The notes beneath the pieces are model-generated. The model was not told where the DNA came from, ran no database searches, and saw only the letters and a list, made by a program, of their open reading frames with translations. From assembly GCA_003696605.1 (NCBI GenBank), contig RFGV01000003.1, forward strand, positions 1 to 40,096: a stretch of 40,096 nt of DNA, written 5' to 3'. The position numbers and the translations under genes were made by a program. Positions 28,193 to 37,005 of this stretch are shown here, piece by piece. This stretch comes from Chloroflexota bacterium. GTDB lineage: Bacteria; Chloroflexota; Anaerolineae; Promineifilales; Promineifilaceae. Position 1 is the first letter of the stretch. Every line of letters starts with the position of its first letter.

Positions 28193-30094
28193 ATGGCTGA
28201 AAATTGGAAAGAAACGGCCGTTCGTGCGGCAAAACTACCATCCAGAAAAAATCAACAGCGACGCAATGACATCATAGCCCGACGCAATCATCCTGCACGC
28301 CGATTTTTTCGATTCTTGCGTCGTTTCTGGTTTTGGGGGCTGCTGATTGCACTCGGGTATGCCGCCTATTCCGACCCGGAAATCCTCAATTTGGTGCTAA
28401 TTGCTCTGGGCTTTATTTTTCGCCTGGTATTTGCCATTGTGTTTGTCATCATTCAGTTTGGCGCGATTTTCTGGTTCATGTCCCAAACCAAAATAGAGAT
28501 AATACGTCCAGGCGACCCCAAAACAGTGACCTTTGAGGATTACAAGGGACAAGATCGCCTGGTTGAAATGGTGAAGCAATGGCTTTCCTTACTTTATGAT
28601 CGTACCGAATTCCAGAAGATGGGTGGCCGATTTATCAATGGCCTGCTTTTATACGGGCCACCTGGAACCGGAAAAACACTTCTGGCCAAGTGCATGGCTG
28701 GAGAGGCAGGTGTTGCTTTTATTTCTGTAGAAGGTTCGGGTTTTCGGGGTATGTTTTGGGGAATGGATGTGTTGCGAATGATGTCGTTCATTCGCAAGGC
28801 ACGCAAACTCGCCCGAGAATATGGTGCATGTATTGCCTTTATTGATGAAATTGATGCAGTAGGAACTTCACGAGGGGCAGTTATGGGTGGCCAGGGGGGG
28901 CAAGTTGGTATGCGCGGAGGGATGCCTTTCTTTGGGGGCACAGGTGCATTGACACGCTTGCTGTATGAGATGGATGGGGTTGAAGAAAAGACGCGAATGG
29001 AGCGATGGCAGGCACGTATTTACAAATTGCTAGGCAAAACCCCACCCCCGCGCAATTGGCATGTGTTGTTTATGGGTTCAACAAATCGGCCAGATGTGCT
29101 TGATCCGGCGTTGACGCGGCCTGGCCGCTTTGATCGTATTATCGAGGTGAGCCCGCCAGACAAGACCGGCCGCCGAGAGATTATTAAGTATTACCTGAGC
29201 AAGATCCGCCATGATGATACAGTCGATCTGGAGGCGATTGTGGAGGATACGGCGTGGGCAACACCGGCCAAGATTATGGCGGCAATTACGAAGGATGCGG
29301 TACGTCTGGCTTTGTTCGATGGCCGAGATAAGGTGAGCCAGCGGGATATAGACCAGGCATTTCAGGAGCAGGCGTTTGGTTTGGAACGGCCGATTGAGGA
29401 AATGCAAGAAGACCAGCGCCGCCAGATTGCTTACCACGAGGCTGGCCATGCAGTTGCTTCGCATTACTATCGGCCGGAAAAGCGAATTGTGCGGGCAACA
29501 ATTATTGGGCGAGGTGGGGGCACGCTGGGATATGTTCAGGCAACGCCCAAATATGAAGAGTATGCCAAGCCATTACGGAAGATTGTAGCTGATATTATGG
29601 TTAGCCTGGCGGGTCATGTGGCGACGAAAGTGTTTCTGGGTGAGTATTGGACGGGTGCTTATTCTGATTTTGCTAATGTGCGTTCTCATATTGCTCACCT
29701 GGCTTCATTGGGATATTTTGGGCCACCTCTTAAAGACCCGATGGCGATGATGAATGGGAGTGACCCGCATAGTCGTGAGATTGAGTGGTTTTGGAATAGT
29801 TTGCAGGAGCAGTGTGAGGTGTTTATTCGCACACATGCGGCTGAGGTGGATGCGGTGGCACGTGCCTTGTTGGAGCGGGAATCGTTGACGGGTAAGGAAG
29901 TGCTTGAGGTGATGGCACAGGCACGGCAAACGCAATTGGGTGAGAATGGGGCAGTGGTTGAGATGTTGCCGTCGGATGAGGGGAGTGATGGGGAGGAAAA
30001 CGGCCGTTCTACATCTGAATTATCCCCAAAACCCCAGGCAGAACCTTCGCCACTGGCTACGCAGCCACCTGAAAATGAAGAACCAACCAGTTAG
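28193..30094 (+). CDS. Divergent FtsH-like membrane AAA+ protease
   Basis: The 633-aa protein has two membrane segments (about 45-95), an AAA+ domain with Walker A GPPGTGKT (155-162), Walker [13 protein letters not shown] and the second region of homology [19 protein letters not shown], then an M41 peptidase domain with His415-Glu416-A-G-His419 and a downstream GAYSDFANV segment that holds the third zinc ligand. It differs from typical FtsH: there is no large extracytoplasmic loop, the pore loop reads [11 protein letters not shown] instead of MFVGVGASRV, and about 35 extra residues (including [14 protein letters not shown]) separate Walker B from the second region. The start at 28193 follows GGAGAGGTG. 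It should degrade membrane or cytosolic proteins with ATP; substrates may differ from housekeeping FtsH. Confidence 0.88.
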   Translation: MAENWKETAVRAAKLPSRKNQQRRNDIIARRNHPARRFFRFLRRFWFWGLLIALGYAAYSDPEILNLVLIALGFIFRLVFAIVFVIIQFGAIFWFMSQTKIEIIRPGDPKTVTFEDYKGQDRLVEMVKQWLSLLYDRTEFQKMGGRFINGLLLYGPPGTGKTLLAKCMAGEAGVAFISVEGSGFRGMFWGMDVLRMMSFIRKARKLAREYGACIAFIDEIDAVGTSRGAVMGGQGGQVGMRGGMPFFGGTGALTRLLYEMDGVEEKTRMERWQARIYKLLGKTPPPRNWHVLFMGSTNRPDVLDPALTRPGRFDRIIEVSPPDKTGRREIIKYYLSKIRHDDTVDLEAIVEDTAWATPAKIMAAITKDAVRLALFDGRDKVSQRDIDQAFQEQAFGLERPIEEMQEDQRRQIAYHEAGHAVASHYYRPEKRIVRATIIGRGGGTLGYVQATPKYEEYAKPLRKIVADIMVSLAGHVATKVFLGEYWTGAYSDFANVRSHIAHLASLGYFGPPLKDPMAMMNGSDPHSREIEWFWNSLQEQCEVFIRTHAAEVDAVARALLERESLTGKEVLEVMAQARQTQLGENGAVVEMLPSDEGSDGEENGRSTSELSPKPQAEPSPLATQPPENEEPTS

Positions 30095-30124
30095 CTCAAA
30101 AAAACAACGAACACACCAAAAGAC

Positions 30125-30153
30125 AATGAGGGCAAAAAACTGCCCTCATTTTT
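30125..30153. terminator. Shared terminator between ftsH-like and TolB-like genes
   Basis: AATGAGGGCA (30125-30134) pairs with TGCCCTCATT (30141-30150), followed by T's on the plus strand. The converging minus-strand gene stops at 30152, so it may also use this stem. Confidence 0.85.
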
Positions 30154-31456
30154 ACTTCCATGACCAGAATGCCAACACCCCTTCAGCAATAACTCGTGGT
30201 TCCAGCCGCCCGGATGCTGCTACCACCCACACATCTGGAGTTTCGTCTCCGGTAAACGCCGTCAGTACCAGGTTGTTGCTGTCTGGTGACCAAATTGTTG
30301 TTGAGTGTTGATATTGGTCGAAAAAAGGCAAGATGCTGACAAATTCCTGCGTAGGCTGGAATACAGCCACCACTTCACTTTCCCCGCTGGTAACATCCAA
30401 AACATAAAGCGCAAGCAATAAAATCGGCTGTTGGGGGCTGTCGGATTCATCTACTGGTGCTCTGACGGGGACAATATAAGCCAGTTTCTGACTATCTGGC
30501 GACCAGAAAAAGGCCACCACCTGATCTTCTTCTGGAGTGATAACATTTTCTGAATTTGTGGTATCTACAACGGTAAGTGGTCCCAACACCCCTTGGGTGC
30601 GTGCCCGTTCGCTGACAATATAAGCAATTTTTTGGCCATCTGGCGACCAGGCAAAGGCAATACCGGCACTGGATTCAAGGGTTTTGACCACGCGAACTTC
30701 GTTGCCTTGTTGGTCAACAAGTAACAGGGTGTTTTCTTCAGCATCGGTTTTGGTTGCGATAAGGAGTTGTTGGCCATCTGGTGACCAGGCTGGTGCCTGA
30801 AAGAAGCTGGGTTGGAAGGTGGTTACCTGCTCGATGACTGGATCGGAGAGGTGGAGGAAAGAAAGGCGAGATTCGGCCGTTGTTCCACCCGCATGGATAA
30901 ACATTTGGTTGCCATCAGGTGCCCATGTCCAGTAATACGGTTCGCCGGTGTCTAGTATTTGGCTCTCTTCGCCATCGGCTGTTACCATTTCCAGCGTCAT
31001 GTGTCCACCAAACAGTGTGGAAGCCAGAAATGTTAATGTATTGCCATCAGGAGACCAGTAGAGATAAAACGGAACACGGGAGTTGCTGTGATAAATTTCG
31101 CGCATGTCTGAGCCATCTGCGGCTGCCAAATAGATTTTAACTTGTGCTGGCGTATCATCCTCACTGTTTTCCACACCCACAAAAGCCAATTCCTGGCTAT
31201 TTGGTCGCCAGGTAGGGAAGAGATATTGGCCAGGGAATTCGGCATCATCGGTGATGGCTGTCTGGTTGCCGCCCCCCTGGTTGATAGTGTAAATGTTGCC
31301 GTCAGTACCAATATAAGCGATAAGGCCGGATTTTCGTTCCAGGTTACGCAGGTAGGGGCTTTGTGGAACGCGGATGCCACGTGGAATGCAGGCGGTAAGG
31401 AGTAGGGGAAGTAGCCAGAATAGAAGAAGTGGTCGTTTTGTGGGTAAACTTCTCAC
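30152..31456 (-). CDS. TolB-like beta-propeller lipoprotein
   Basis: The 434-aa product has a lipoprotein signal (LLPLLLTAC, Cys23) and then a row of WD40/PD40-like propeller repeats. The marker W-S-P-D-G/S recurs (WSPDGNTLTFLAS, WAPDGNQMFIHA, WSPDGQQLLIAT, WSPDGQKIAYIV, WSPDSQKLAYIV, WSPDSNNLVLTA), suggesting six or seven blades. Such proteins are extracytoplasmic binding scaffolds; no enzyme motif is visible. The start is GTG at 31456 with GCGAGGTG upstream. It lies 41 bases after an S41-protease homologue on the same strand, also a lipoprotein. The two may form an operon, as propeller and S41 domains are found fused in tricorn-like proteases. Confidence 0.88.
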   Translation of the reverse strand: MRSLPTKRPLLLFWLLPLLLTACIPRGIRVPQSPYLRNLERKSGLIAYIGTDGNIYTINQGGGNQTAITDDAEFPGQYLFPTWRPNSQELAFVGVENSEDDTPAQVKIYLAAADGSDMREIYHSNSRVPFYLYWSPDGNTLTFLASTLFGGHMTLEMVTADGEESQILDTGEPYYWTWAPDGNQMFIHAGGTTAESRLSFLHLSDPVIEQVTTFQPSFFQAPAWSPDGQQLLIATKTDAEENTLLLVDQQGNEVRVVKTLESSAGIAFAWSPDGQKIAYIVSERARTQGVLGPLTVVDTTNSENVITPEEDQVVAFFWSPDSQKLAYIVPVRAPVDESDSPQQPILLLALYVLDVTSGESEVVAVFQPTQEFVSILPFFDQYQHSTTIWSPDSNNLVLTAFTGDETPDVWVVAASGRLEPRVIAEGVLAFWSWK

Positions 31457-31497
31457 GTGTTCACCTCGCTTGTGTCAGATGATAATGTTTATATGGA

Positions 31498-32748
31498 TTA
31501 TTCCTGTTCTGGTTGCAAAACGGTAACTGCTGCCGCTCTTACCGGGTCGTTGTCGTCGGTTACTTCATCCCAATCTGCCTGGATGGGGATGTCGGGCATG
31601 ACGCCGAGGAGACCTATTTCTCGCAGGTCTGGTGTGCGGTAGCTGCTGGTGGGGACGAAGACGCGGGAGCCATCGGGCAGGAAGAAGGGGGTGAAGCCTT
31701 CCAGTTCTCCGGTGGTGTTTTGGCCAATAATGGTTGCTCTTTTTATTGACTGAAGGGCGGCGGCGAATAGTTCCGGGGTGCCGCTGGTGTCTGGCCCAAC
31801 GATGATGGCGAGCGGGATTTGTTGGGAGTTGAGGGTGTCGGTACCGGTGACGGTGATGGGGGTGGTGTCGGTGCGGGTGTAGATTTCGCCTAAACGGCCG
31901 TTTCCAAATAGCGAAAGCAAGTCATCAATAGGCCAGCCGTTGCTTGTGGTAGCAATGCGTAAATCCAAAATCAGTCCGGTAATAGTGGCCTCTGTATTTA
32001 GCGCATCCAGTGTGGCCAATAAGTCATTTACCATGTTGGCATATGGTACAGGGGGGAATAATACATAGGCGATTGTATCTGCCAGCCGTGTTACTTGCAG
32101 CTTTCCAGGGGTTACTGTCACTGCACCACGTGTAACCACAACGTCGCGAGGAATGCCTCCCGGTGGACGCACGGTCAGGGTTACATCTGTTCCGGCAGGG
32201 CCACGTACCCGCATGACGGGATGTTCTTCCGGTAGAATATCGGCAATGCTGATACCATCCACAGCCAGGATACTATCGTGAGGCTGCAAACCGGCTTTTT
32301 CGGCTGGGGAGTTGGGCATGATGGAAAGAAGAATGACACGGGCTTCGGGATTTTCGCGCACGCTCACAAACGCGCCGATCCCTTCGTAATTGGCGCCAGT
32401 GTCGTCCAGGGCTTGCTGGATGCGTTCTTCGCGGGTTTGATAGGTGACAACGGCCGTTTCTGGCAATTCACTCACCATTTCCCGCATCAATTCTGCAAAT
32501 GCCTCTGCCGACAAATCTTCTTCCAGTCGGCTGGCATATTGCTCACGCACATTCTCCCAATTTACCCCGCCAAAATCCTCATAGACAAAATTATCATTCA
32601 CTGTTTGCCACAGTGCTTCAAATGTTTGTGTTTGTAATGTATGCAGGTCTGGTTGTTGGCTCTTTTGTGTAACCGAAGCAGGTTGCTGGCGGCAAGCGAC
32701 AAGCAAGATTGAGAGTAGAATAACAAGCCAATACCGTACTTTGCGCAT
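31498..32748 (-). CDS. S41 (C-terminal-processing) protease homologue, probably catalytically altered
   Basis: The 416-aa lipoprotein (signal ending LLVAC, Cys19) has an N-terminal helical region (about 35-110), a PDZ domain (about 125-200, SIMPNSPAEKAGLQPHDSILAVDG) and an S41 catalytic fold (about 215-400). In active S41 enzymes the nucleophile lies in a T-A-S-A-A-E-like motif after VGP. Here the segment is VGPDTSGTPELFAAAL, which aligns Gly323 with that serine; only the shifted Ser322 is nearby. The usual catalytic lysine position (GQNTTGELEG) also has no Lys, although some S41 branches lack it. The protein may be a binding pseudo-protease or use a shifted serine. GGGGAAA precedes the ATG. 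It is followed by the propeller lipoprotein. Confidence 0.85.
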   Translation of the reverse strand: MRKVRYWLVILLSILLVACRQQPASVTQKSQQPDLHTLQTQTFEALWQTVNDNFVYEDFGGVNWENVREQYASRLEEDLSAEAFAELMREMVSELPETAVVTYQTREERIQQALDDTGANYEGIGAFVSVRENPEARVILLSIMPNSPAEKAGLQPHDSILAVDGISIADILPEEHPVMRVRGPAGTDVTLTVRPPGGIPRDVVVTRGAVTVTPGKLQVTRLADTIAYVLFPPVPYANMVNDLLATLDALNTEATITGLILDLRIATTSNGWPIDDLLSLFGNGRLGEIYTRTDTTPITVTGTDTLNSQQIPLAIIVGPDTSGTPELFAAALQSIKRATIIGQNTTGELEGFTPFFLPDGSRVFVPTSSYRTPDLREIGLLGVMPDIPIQADWDEVTDDNDPVRAAAVTVLQPEQE

Positions 32749-32867
32749 AAATTTCCCCGGAAACAGTTTCTTAAAATACGCAATGCAGGCAGTGAAAATC
32801 TATCCTGTTATAAATTTTAGCATACAATTAAAGGCAACTATATAGTTATTTGATGAGAAAGAGTGAC

Positions 32868-33818
32868 ATGAATCCTGTTGAGCCATTTTTGCAGCAACAA
32901 GGTGCACTGATTCTGGATGGTGGTTTAGCCACAGAGCTGGAAGCACGTGGTTTTAATCTGGATGATCCGCTTTGGTCGGCGCGGTTGCTGCTGGAGCAGC
33001 CAGATGCCATTCGCCAGGTGCATCTGGATTATTTGTATGCGGGGGCCGATTGTGTGATTAGTGCCAGTTACCAGGCCACGATTTCCGGTTTTATGGCGCG
33101 AGGTGTTTCGCGGGCAGAGGCAATTCGGTTGATTCGGTTGGCGGTGGAACTGGCATTGGCTGCACGGGATGATTTTTGGGGGGTGGCGGCGAATAGAAAC
33201 GGCCGTTTACGGCCTTTGGTTGCTGCCAGTGTGGGGCCATATGGGGCTTATCTGGCTGATGGTTCAGAGTACACGGGTAACTACGGGCTGGAAACGGCCG
33301 AACTGATTGCCTGGCATCGGGAGCGCTGGCACATTTTGGCCAACAGCGGCGCCGATTTACTGGCTTGCGAAACAATCCCTTCGTATAGAGAGGCTGAAGC
33401 ATTGCGTTATTTATTGGCCGAAACGCCAGACACATGGGCCTGGTTTAGTTTCAGTTGTCGTGATGGTCACCACATTAGCGATGGTACACCTATTACCGAC
33501 TGTGTGCGGTTGCTTGCCGATGCGCCACGTGTGGCAGCGATTGGTGTCAATTGTACGCCTCCCCGTTACATACCGGCGCTCATTAAGGCCATCCACCAAG
33601 TGACAGATAAACCGATTGTCGTGTATCCAAACTCTGGTGAAATATACGATCCAGAGCGGCATTGTTGGTTGGGTGAATCGGTGCCAGCGGAGTTTGGAAC
33701 GTATAGCCGTGAATGGCGCAAGTTGGGCGCGGCGCTAATTGGTGGTTGTTGTCGTACTGGCCCGGCGCATATTCGCCAGATTGCGGACAGGATGCGCCGA
33801 GGGGGGCAGCGTGAGTAG
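32868..33818 (+). CDS. mmuM: Homocysteine S-methyltransferase
   Basis: The 316-aa protein has the TIM-barrel features of MmuM: LILDGGLATELEARGF at the start, ISASYQATISGF, LLACETIPS, and the zinc-binding cysteines Cys229 (GVNCTPP) and Cys294-Cys295 (GGCCRTGP). It transfers a methyl group from S-methylmethionine (or S-adenosylmethionine) to homocysteine, making methionine. The ATG at 32868 is chosen because an AGAAAGAG box precedes it; in-frame starts at 32850 and 32853 have none. Its last codons overlap the start of a Nudix gene, beginning a run of closely spaced genes up to 35632. Two palindrome cores (33200, 33295) lie within it. Confidence 0.93.
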   Translation: MNPVEPFLQQQGALILDGGLATELEARGFNLDDPLWSARLLLEQPDAIRQVHLDYLYAGADCVISASYQATISGFMARGVSRAEAIRLIRLAVELALAARDDFWGVAANRNGRLRPLVAASVGPYGAYLADGSEYTGNYGLETAELIAWHRERWHILANSGADLLACETIPSYREAEALRYLLAETPDTWAWFSFSCRDGHHISDGTPITDCVRLLADAPRVAAIGVNCTPPRYIPALIKAIHQVTDKPIVVYPNSGEIYDPERHCWLGESVPAEFGTYSREWRKLGAALIGGCCRTGPAHIRQIADRMRRGGQRE

Positions 33819-34305
33819 TAAGGCGTATCAGAGTCGTTTGCCGAAGAAGCGGATGGCGGCAGGGGCGTTGTTGTGGGATGAAGACGGCCGTTTTTTGATC
33901 GTAAAGCCGACTTATAAACCAACCTGGGAGATTCCTGGCGGCGTGGTGGAAGCGGGTGAGTCCCCACGGGAGGCGTGTGAGCGGGAGATTTTGGAGGAGT
34001 TGGGGCTGATACGGCCGTTGCGTCGTCTGTTGTGTGTGGATTATGTGCGGGAATCGGCCACCAAAGTTGAAGGGGTCATGTTTATTTTTGATGGCGGAAT
34101 GCTGTCAGCAGCCGATTTGGCTAATATGCACCTGCCCCCCACAGAATTGAGTCACTATTTGCTGGTGGATGGGAAAACGGCCGTTCATTACCTGAACGAG
34201 AGATTGACCCAACGAGTTCGCCATGCCCTGCACGCTGCTGCCAACAACCACGTTTGTTATCTGGAAGATCAGCAACCAGTGTTCACAGGGAGGCATGATG
34301 ACTGA
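33811..34305 (+). CDS. Nudix hydrolase
   Basis: The 164-aa protein contains an intact Nudix box (about residues 43-65): GGVVEAGESPREACEREI followed by LEELGL, matching GX5EX7REUXEEXGU with all metal-binding glutamates. Members hydrolyse nucleoside diphosphates linked to other groups; the exact substrate cannot be inferred. I choose GTG at 33811, 8 bases inside the end of mmuM and preceded by GGGGGGC, as the start. ATG at 33853 is an alternative. The stop overlaps the next gene by 8 bases, so mmuM, this gene and the VOC gene are translationally linked. Three palindrome copies (33885, 34012, 34178) fall in 300 bases. Confidence 0.9.
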   Translation: MSSKAYQSRLPKKRMAAGALLWDEDGRFLIVKPTYKPTWEIPGGVVEAGESPREACEREILEELGLIRPLRRLLCVDYVRESATKVEGVMFIFDGGMLSAADLANMHLPPTELSHYLLVDGKTAVHYLNERLTQRVRHALHAAANNHVCYLEDQQPVFTGRHDD

Positions 34306-34726
34306 AATTTTAGGTGTGGCTGAAGCCGTTTTATATGTTGCCGATTTGCAGCGAGCAAAAACATTTTATACGACTGTATTAGGTTTGCCTGTAACGGCCG
34401 AATTTGAAGATGCCTGTTTTTTGCAAACCGGTCCCAACTCCACACTCATCCTGTTCGAGCTGGAAAAATTACAGCAACGACAAAGCGTCATTCCAGCACA
34501 TGGGGCAAAGGGGGCGGGGCATATCGCGCTGGCGATTCCAACTGACCAGATGAATGCCTGGCGGGCACGATTACAGGCGCATGGGGTCTCGATTGAGCAC
34601 GAGCAGGACTGGGGGGCGGGAACACACTCGATTTATTTTCGCGATCCAGACAATAACAGCCTGGAATTGATAGATGCAGCCCACTATCCGCGCATGTGGC
34701 AACAAATTCAAAAAAAAGGGACATAG
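34298..34726 (+). CDS. VOC-superfamily (glyoxalase/dioxygenase-like) protein
   Basis: The 142-aa protein has the paired beta-alpha-beta-beta-beta modules of the vicinal oxygen chelate fold: VAEAVLYVADLQRAKTFYTT at the start, GAGHIALAIP in the middle, and IYFRDPDNNSLELID near the end, where the His and Glu are typical metal ligands. The family includes glyoxalase I, fosfomycin-resistance enzymes and ring-cleaving dioxygenases; substrate is not readable. The start at 34298 (second of two ATGs) has better spacing from the GGGAGG box than 34295. It overlaps the Nudix gene and lies 9 bases before the transporter gene. Confidence 0.88.
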   Translation: MTEILGVAEAVLYVADLQRAKTFYTTVLGLPVTAEFEDACFLQTGPNSTLILFELEKLQQRQSVIPAHGAKGAGHIALAIPTDQMNAWRARLQAHGVSIEHEQDWGAGTHSIYFRDPDNNSLELIDAAHYPRMWQQIQKKGT

Positions 34727-34735
34727 CAAGGGGAT

Positions 34736-35632
34736 ATGTTTTTGGGTGAATTGGCAGCGTTGGGAACGGCCGTTTGTTGGTCCTTAACAGCCATCTTCTT
34801 TAGCTACAGTGGGCGGCTGGTTGGTTCCGATGTGGTCAACCGTAGCCGGCTGGTTTTTGCCTTCATCCTGCTTGCGCTTACCCATTGGCTAACATTAGGG
34901 CAGGTTTTCCCCTGGCAAACTGAGCCGTTTCGCTGGGGTTGGCTGGCTGTTTCCAGTTTGTTAGGGTTGGTGCTGGGCGACACGTTTCTCTTTCGGGCTT
35001 ATGTGTTGTTGGGGCCGCGCCTGGCGATGCTGCTTATGTCCACTGTGCCGGTGTTTAGTACCTTGTTGGGCTGGTTGCTATTCTCAGAAAGGGTAACGGC
35101 CGTTGAACTGGTGGGTATTTGTGTGGCCGTAGGCGGGATTGCCTGGGTGGTGACGGAACAGCAAAACGGCCGGACCATAACCAAAAATCGAGACTATCGT
35201 CGCGGTATCCTCTTCGGCCTTGCTGGTGCGTTAGGGCAAGTCGCCAACCTGGTCACTGCTCGCTATGCACTTACCGATAATTATTCCCCCCTGTCTGCTA
35301 CCCTCATCCGCATTCTCATTGCCCTGATTATCTTGTGGGGTATTGCCTTGTGGCAAGGGCAGGCTGCTCATACCTTGCGCCAATGGCGACATCCGCAGGC
35401 GTTCCCGGCTATTCTCGGCGGGGCATTTAGCGGTCCATTTTTAGGCATTTGGCTTTCACTCATTGCCATTCAACTATCCCGCCTGGGCATTGCGGCTACA
35501 CTTATGGCGTTGCCGCCTGTTTTATTAATTCCGCTGGAATACGTCATCTATCGTCATCCCATTAGCTTGCGGAGCGCAACCGGCACACTCATTGCCTTTA
35601 TCGGCGTAGCGATATTATTCTGGCCAGGGTAA
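34736..35632 (+). CDS. EamA/DMT-family transporter
   Basis: The 298-aa membrane protein has about ten hydrophobic helices in two repeated EamA halves (about 3-135 and 150-298). The first repeat begins GELAALGTAVCWSLTAIFF and the second GILFGLAGALGQVANLV. Family members export amino acids, nucleotides or other metabolites; the substrate here is unknown. AAGGGGAT lies before the ATG. It ends the tight run mmuM-Nudix-VOC-EamA. Three palindromes (34767, 35097, 35167) lie in the first half, and codons after 35167 are C-rich. Confidence 0.9.
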   Translation: MFLGELAALGTAVCWSLTAIFFSYSGRLVGSDVVNRSRLVFAFILLALTHWLTLGQVFPWQTEPFRWGWLAVSSLLGLVLGDTFLFRAYVLLGPRLAMLLMSTVPVFSTLLGWLLFSERVTAVELVGICVAVGGIAWVVTEQQNGRTITKNRDYRRGILFGLAGALGQVANLVTARYALTDNYSPLSATLIRILIALIILWGIALWQGQAAHTLRQWRHPQAFPAILGGAFSGPFLGIWLSLIAIQLSRLGIAATLMALPPVLLIPLEYVIYRHPISLRSATGTLIAFIGVAILFWPG

Positions 35633-35730
35633 AAACGTTCGTGAGAGGTGGTGATGAACACAAACACCACAGTATAACTGTCCTCCCCATTTTTCTCCGG
35701 TTTTTATGGTTCAGGCCACAGGAGTTTTTC

Positions 35731-36882
35731 ATGAAAACGGTCAAAATTTGGTTCTCCCGTCTGGCTTTGGTTGGTTTTGGTTTTTTGCTGGCTTTGTTAA
35801 TCCTGGAAGCAGGGTTGCGGCTTTTTGGCAATCCGTTTGGCTTCCGCGTAAAGGGGGATCAGATTGTGCTGCCCGTGCATCGGCAGTACACCATTATTAA
35901 CCGCACTAACCCCAAACTGGATTCGGTAATTGTACACACGAAGAATAGTCTGGGTTTTCGGGGGCCAGAACCCCCACCAGATTTGGAGAATTACCTGAGT
36001 GTGGTGGCTGTGGGTGGGAGTACGACGGAGTCGTTTAATATTTCTGATGGAAAGACGTGGGTGGATGTGTTGACGAACGATTTGGCGATGAATTTTGACC
36101 CGTTGTGGGTGAATAATGCCGGGTTTGTGGGACATTCGACATATGGGCATATGATTCTGGTGCAGGATTATTTGGTTCAGTTACGGCCGAAGGTGATTGT
36201 GTTTTTGGTGGGGGCGAATGAATTGGGGTTGACTGATCTGGGTGAGTATGATCGGTCAGCGTTGGTGGACAGAAGAACGTGGAAAGGGGTGGTGCGCTGG
36301 GGCGCATTGCATAGTGAGGTGTTGGCACTGGGGTTGAATCTGACGAGATATTGGCAGACGAGGCAACTGGAATATGATCGGGGGTATCTGGATTTGGCCG
36401 CATTGCCGGTGTTGCGTTTGTCGGATGAGGAGGTGGAGGCGCGATTACGGCCGTATCAGGGAGAACCACTTGTTGCTTATCAAGAGCGTTTAGAGAAGTT
36501 GATTGATATGACACGGGCAAATGGTATTGAACCGGTTTTGATGACTCAGCCAGCTTTGTATGGGGATGTGATAGATCCGACAACGGGTGTGGATTTGGGC
36601 ACAATCCCATTTCGGGAGGGAAACGGCCGTTCTGAGTGGGCCACCCTTGAACTCTACAACGATGTAACCCGCCAGGTTGCTGCCGCCCAAAACGTTTTTC
36701 TCATTGACCTGGCACACCAGATGCCCAAAGACTCCCGCTACTACCGTGATGTAATTCACTACACCAACGAAGGATCAGCGCTATTAGCTTCCCTCATCTA
36801 CCCACCACTTTGCCAATTTCTGGCCAGCAAATTCCCCGAATATCAGATACAACCTTGTCCTTCTGGGTCCACAATTCCCTGA
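35731..36882 (+). CDS. Membrane-anchored SGNH/GDSL hydrolase
   Basis: The 383-aa protein has one N-terminal membrane helix (about 8-28) and an SGNH hydrolase domain outside the membrane. Ser97 is in GGSTTES (block I), the block III Asn in LVGANELGL, and the catalytic Asp340/His343 in DVIHYTNEGS. NSLGFRGPE before block I is common in this membrane-bound subgroup. Such enzymes are esterases or O-acetyl hydrolases acting on polysaccharides or lipids; the substrate is not known. The ATG at 35731 has CAGGAG upstream; an in-frame codon at 35641 lacks this. It follows EamA by about 100 bases. The exact palindrome at 36622-36631 marks a sharp change from G-rich to C-rich codons. Confidence 0.88.
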   Translation: MKTVKIWFSRLALVGFGFLLALLILEAGLRLFGNPFGFRVKGDQIVLPVHRQYTIINRTNPKLDSVIVHTKNSLGFRGPEPPPDLENYLSVVAVGGSTTESFNISDGKTWVDVLTNDLAMNFDPLWVNNAGFVGHSTYGHMILVQDYLVQLRPKVIVFLVGANELGLTDLGEYDRSALVDRRTWKGVVRWGALHSEVLALGLNLTRYWQTRQLEYDRGYLDLAALPVLRLSDEEVEARLRPYQGEPLVAYQERLEKLIDMTRANGIEPVLMTQPALYGDVIDPTTGVDLGTIPFREGNGRSEWATLELYNDVTRQVAAAQNVFLIDLAHQMPKDSRYYRDVIHYTNEGSALLASLIYPPLCQFLASKFPEYQIQPCPSGSTIP

Positions 36883-36888
36883 CACCTG

Positions 36889-36916
36889 TTACATCCGCAA
36901 CAAATATCGGTATAAT
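36889..36916 (+). promoter_or_regulatory. Promoter of the slipin gene
   Basis: TTACAT (36889-36894) is followed after 16 bases by a perfect TATAAT (36911-36916). The leader to the ATG at 37006 is about 85 nt. Confidence 0.6.
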
Positions 36917-37005
36917 AGCGTACAGATAGGCAGACCCAATTTGTCTATTTCGACAACAATGATTCAGTGTCACCCGGTTTTAGTCAGTCAAAGGAGGTTA
37001 CCCCA

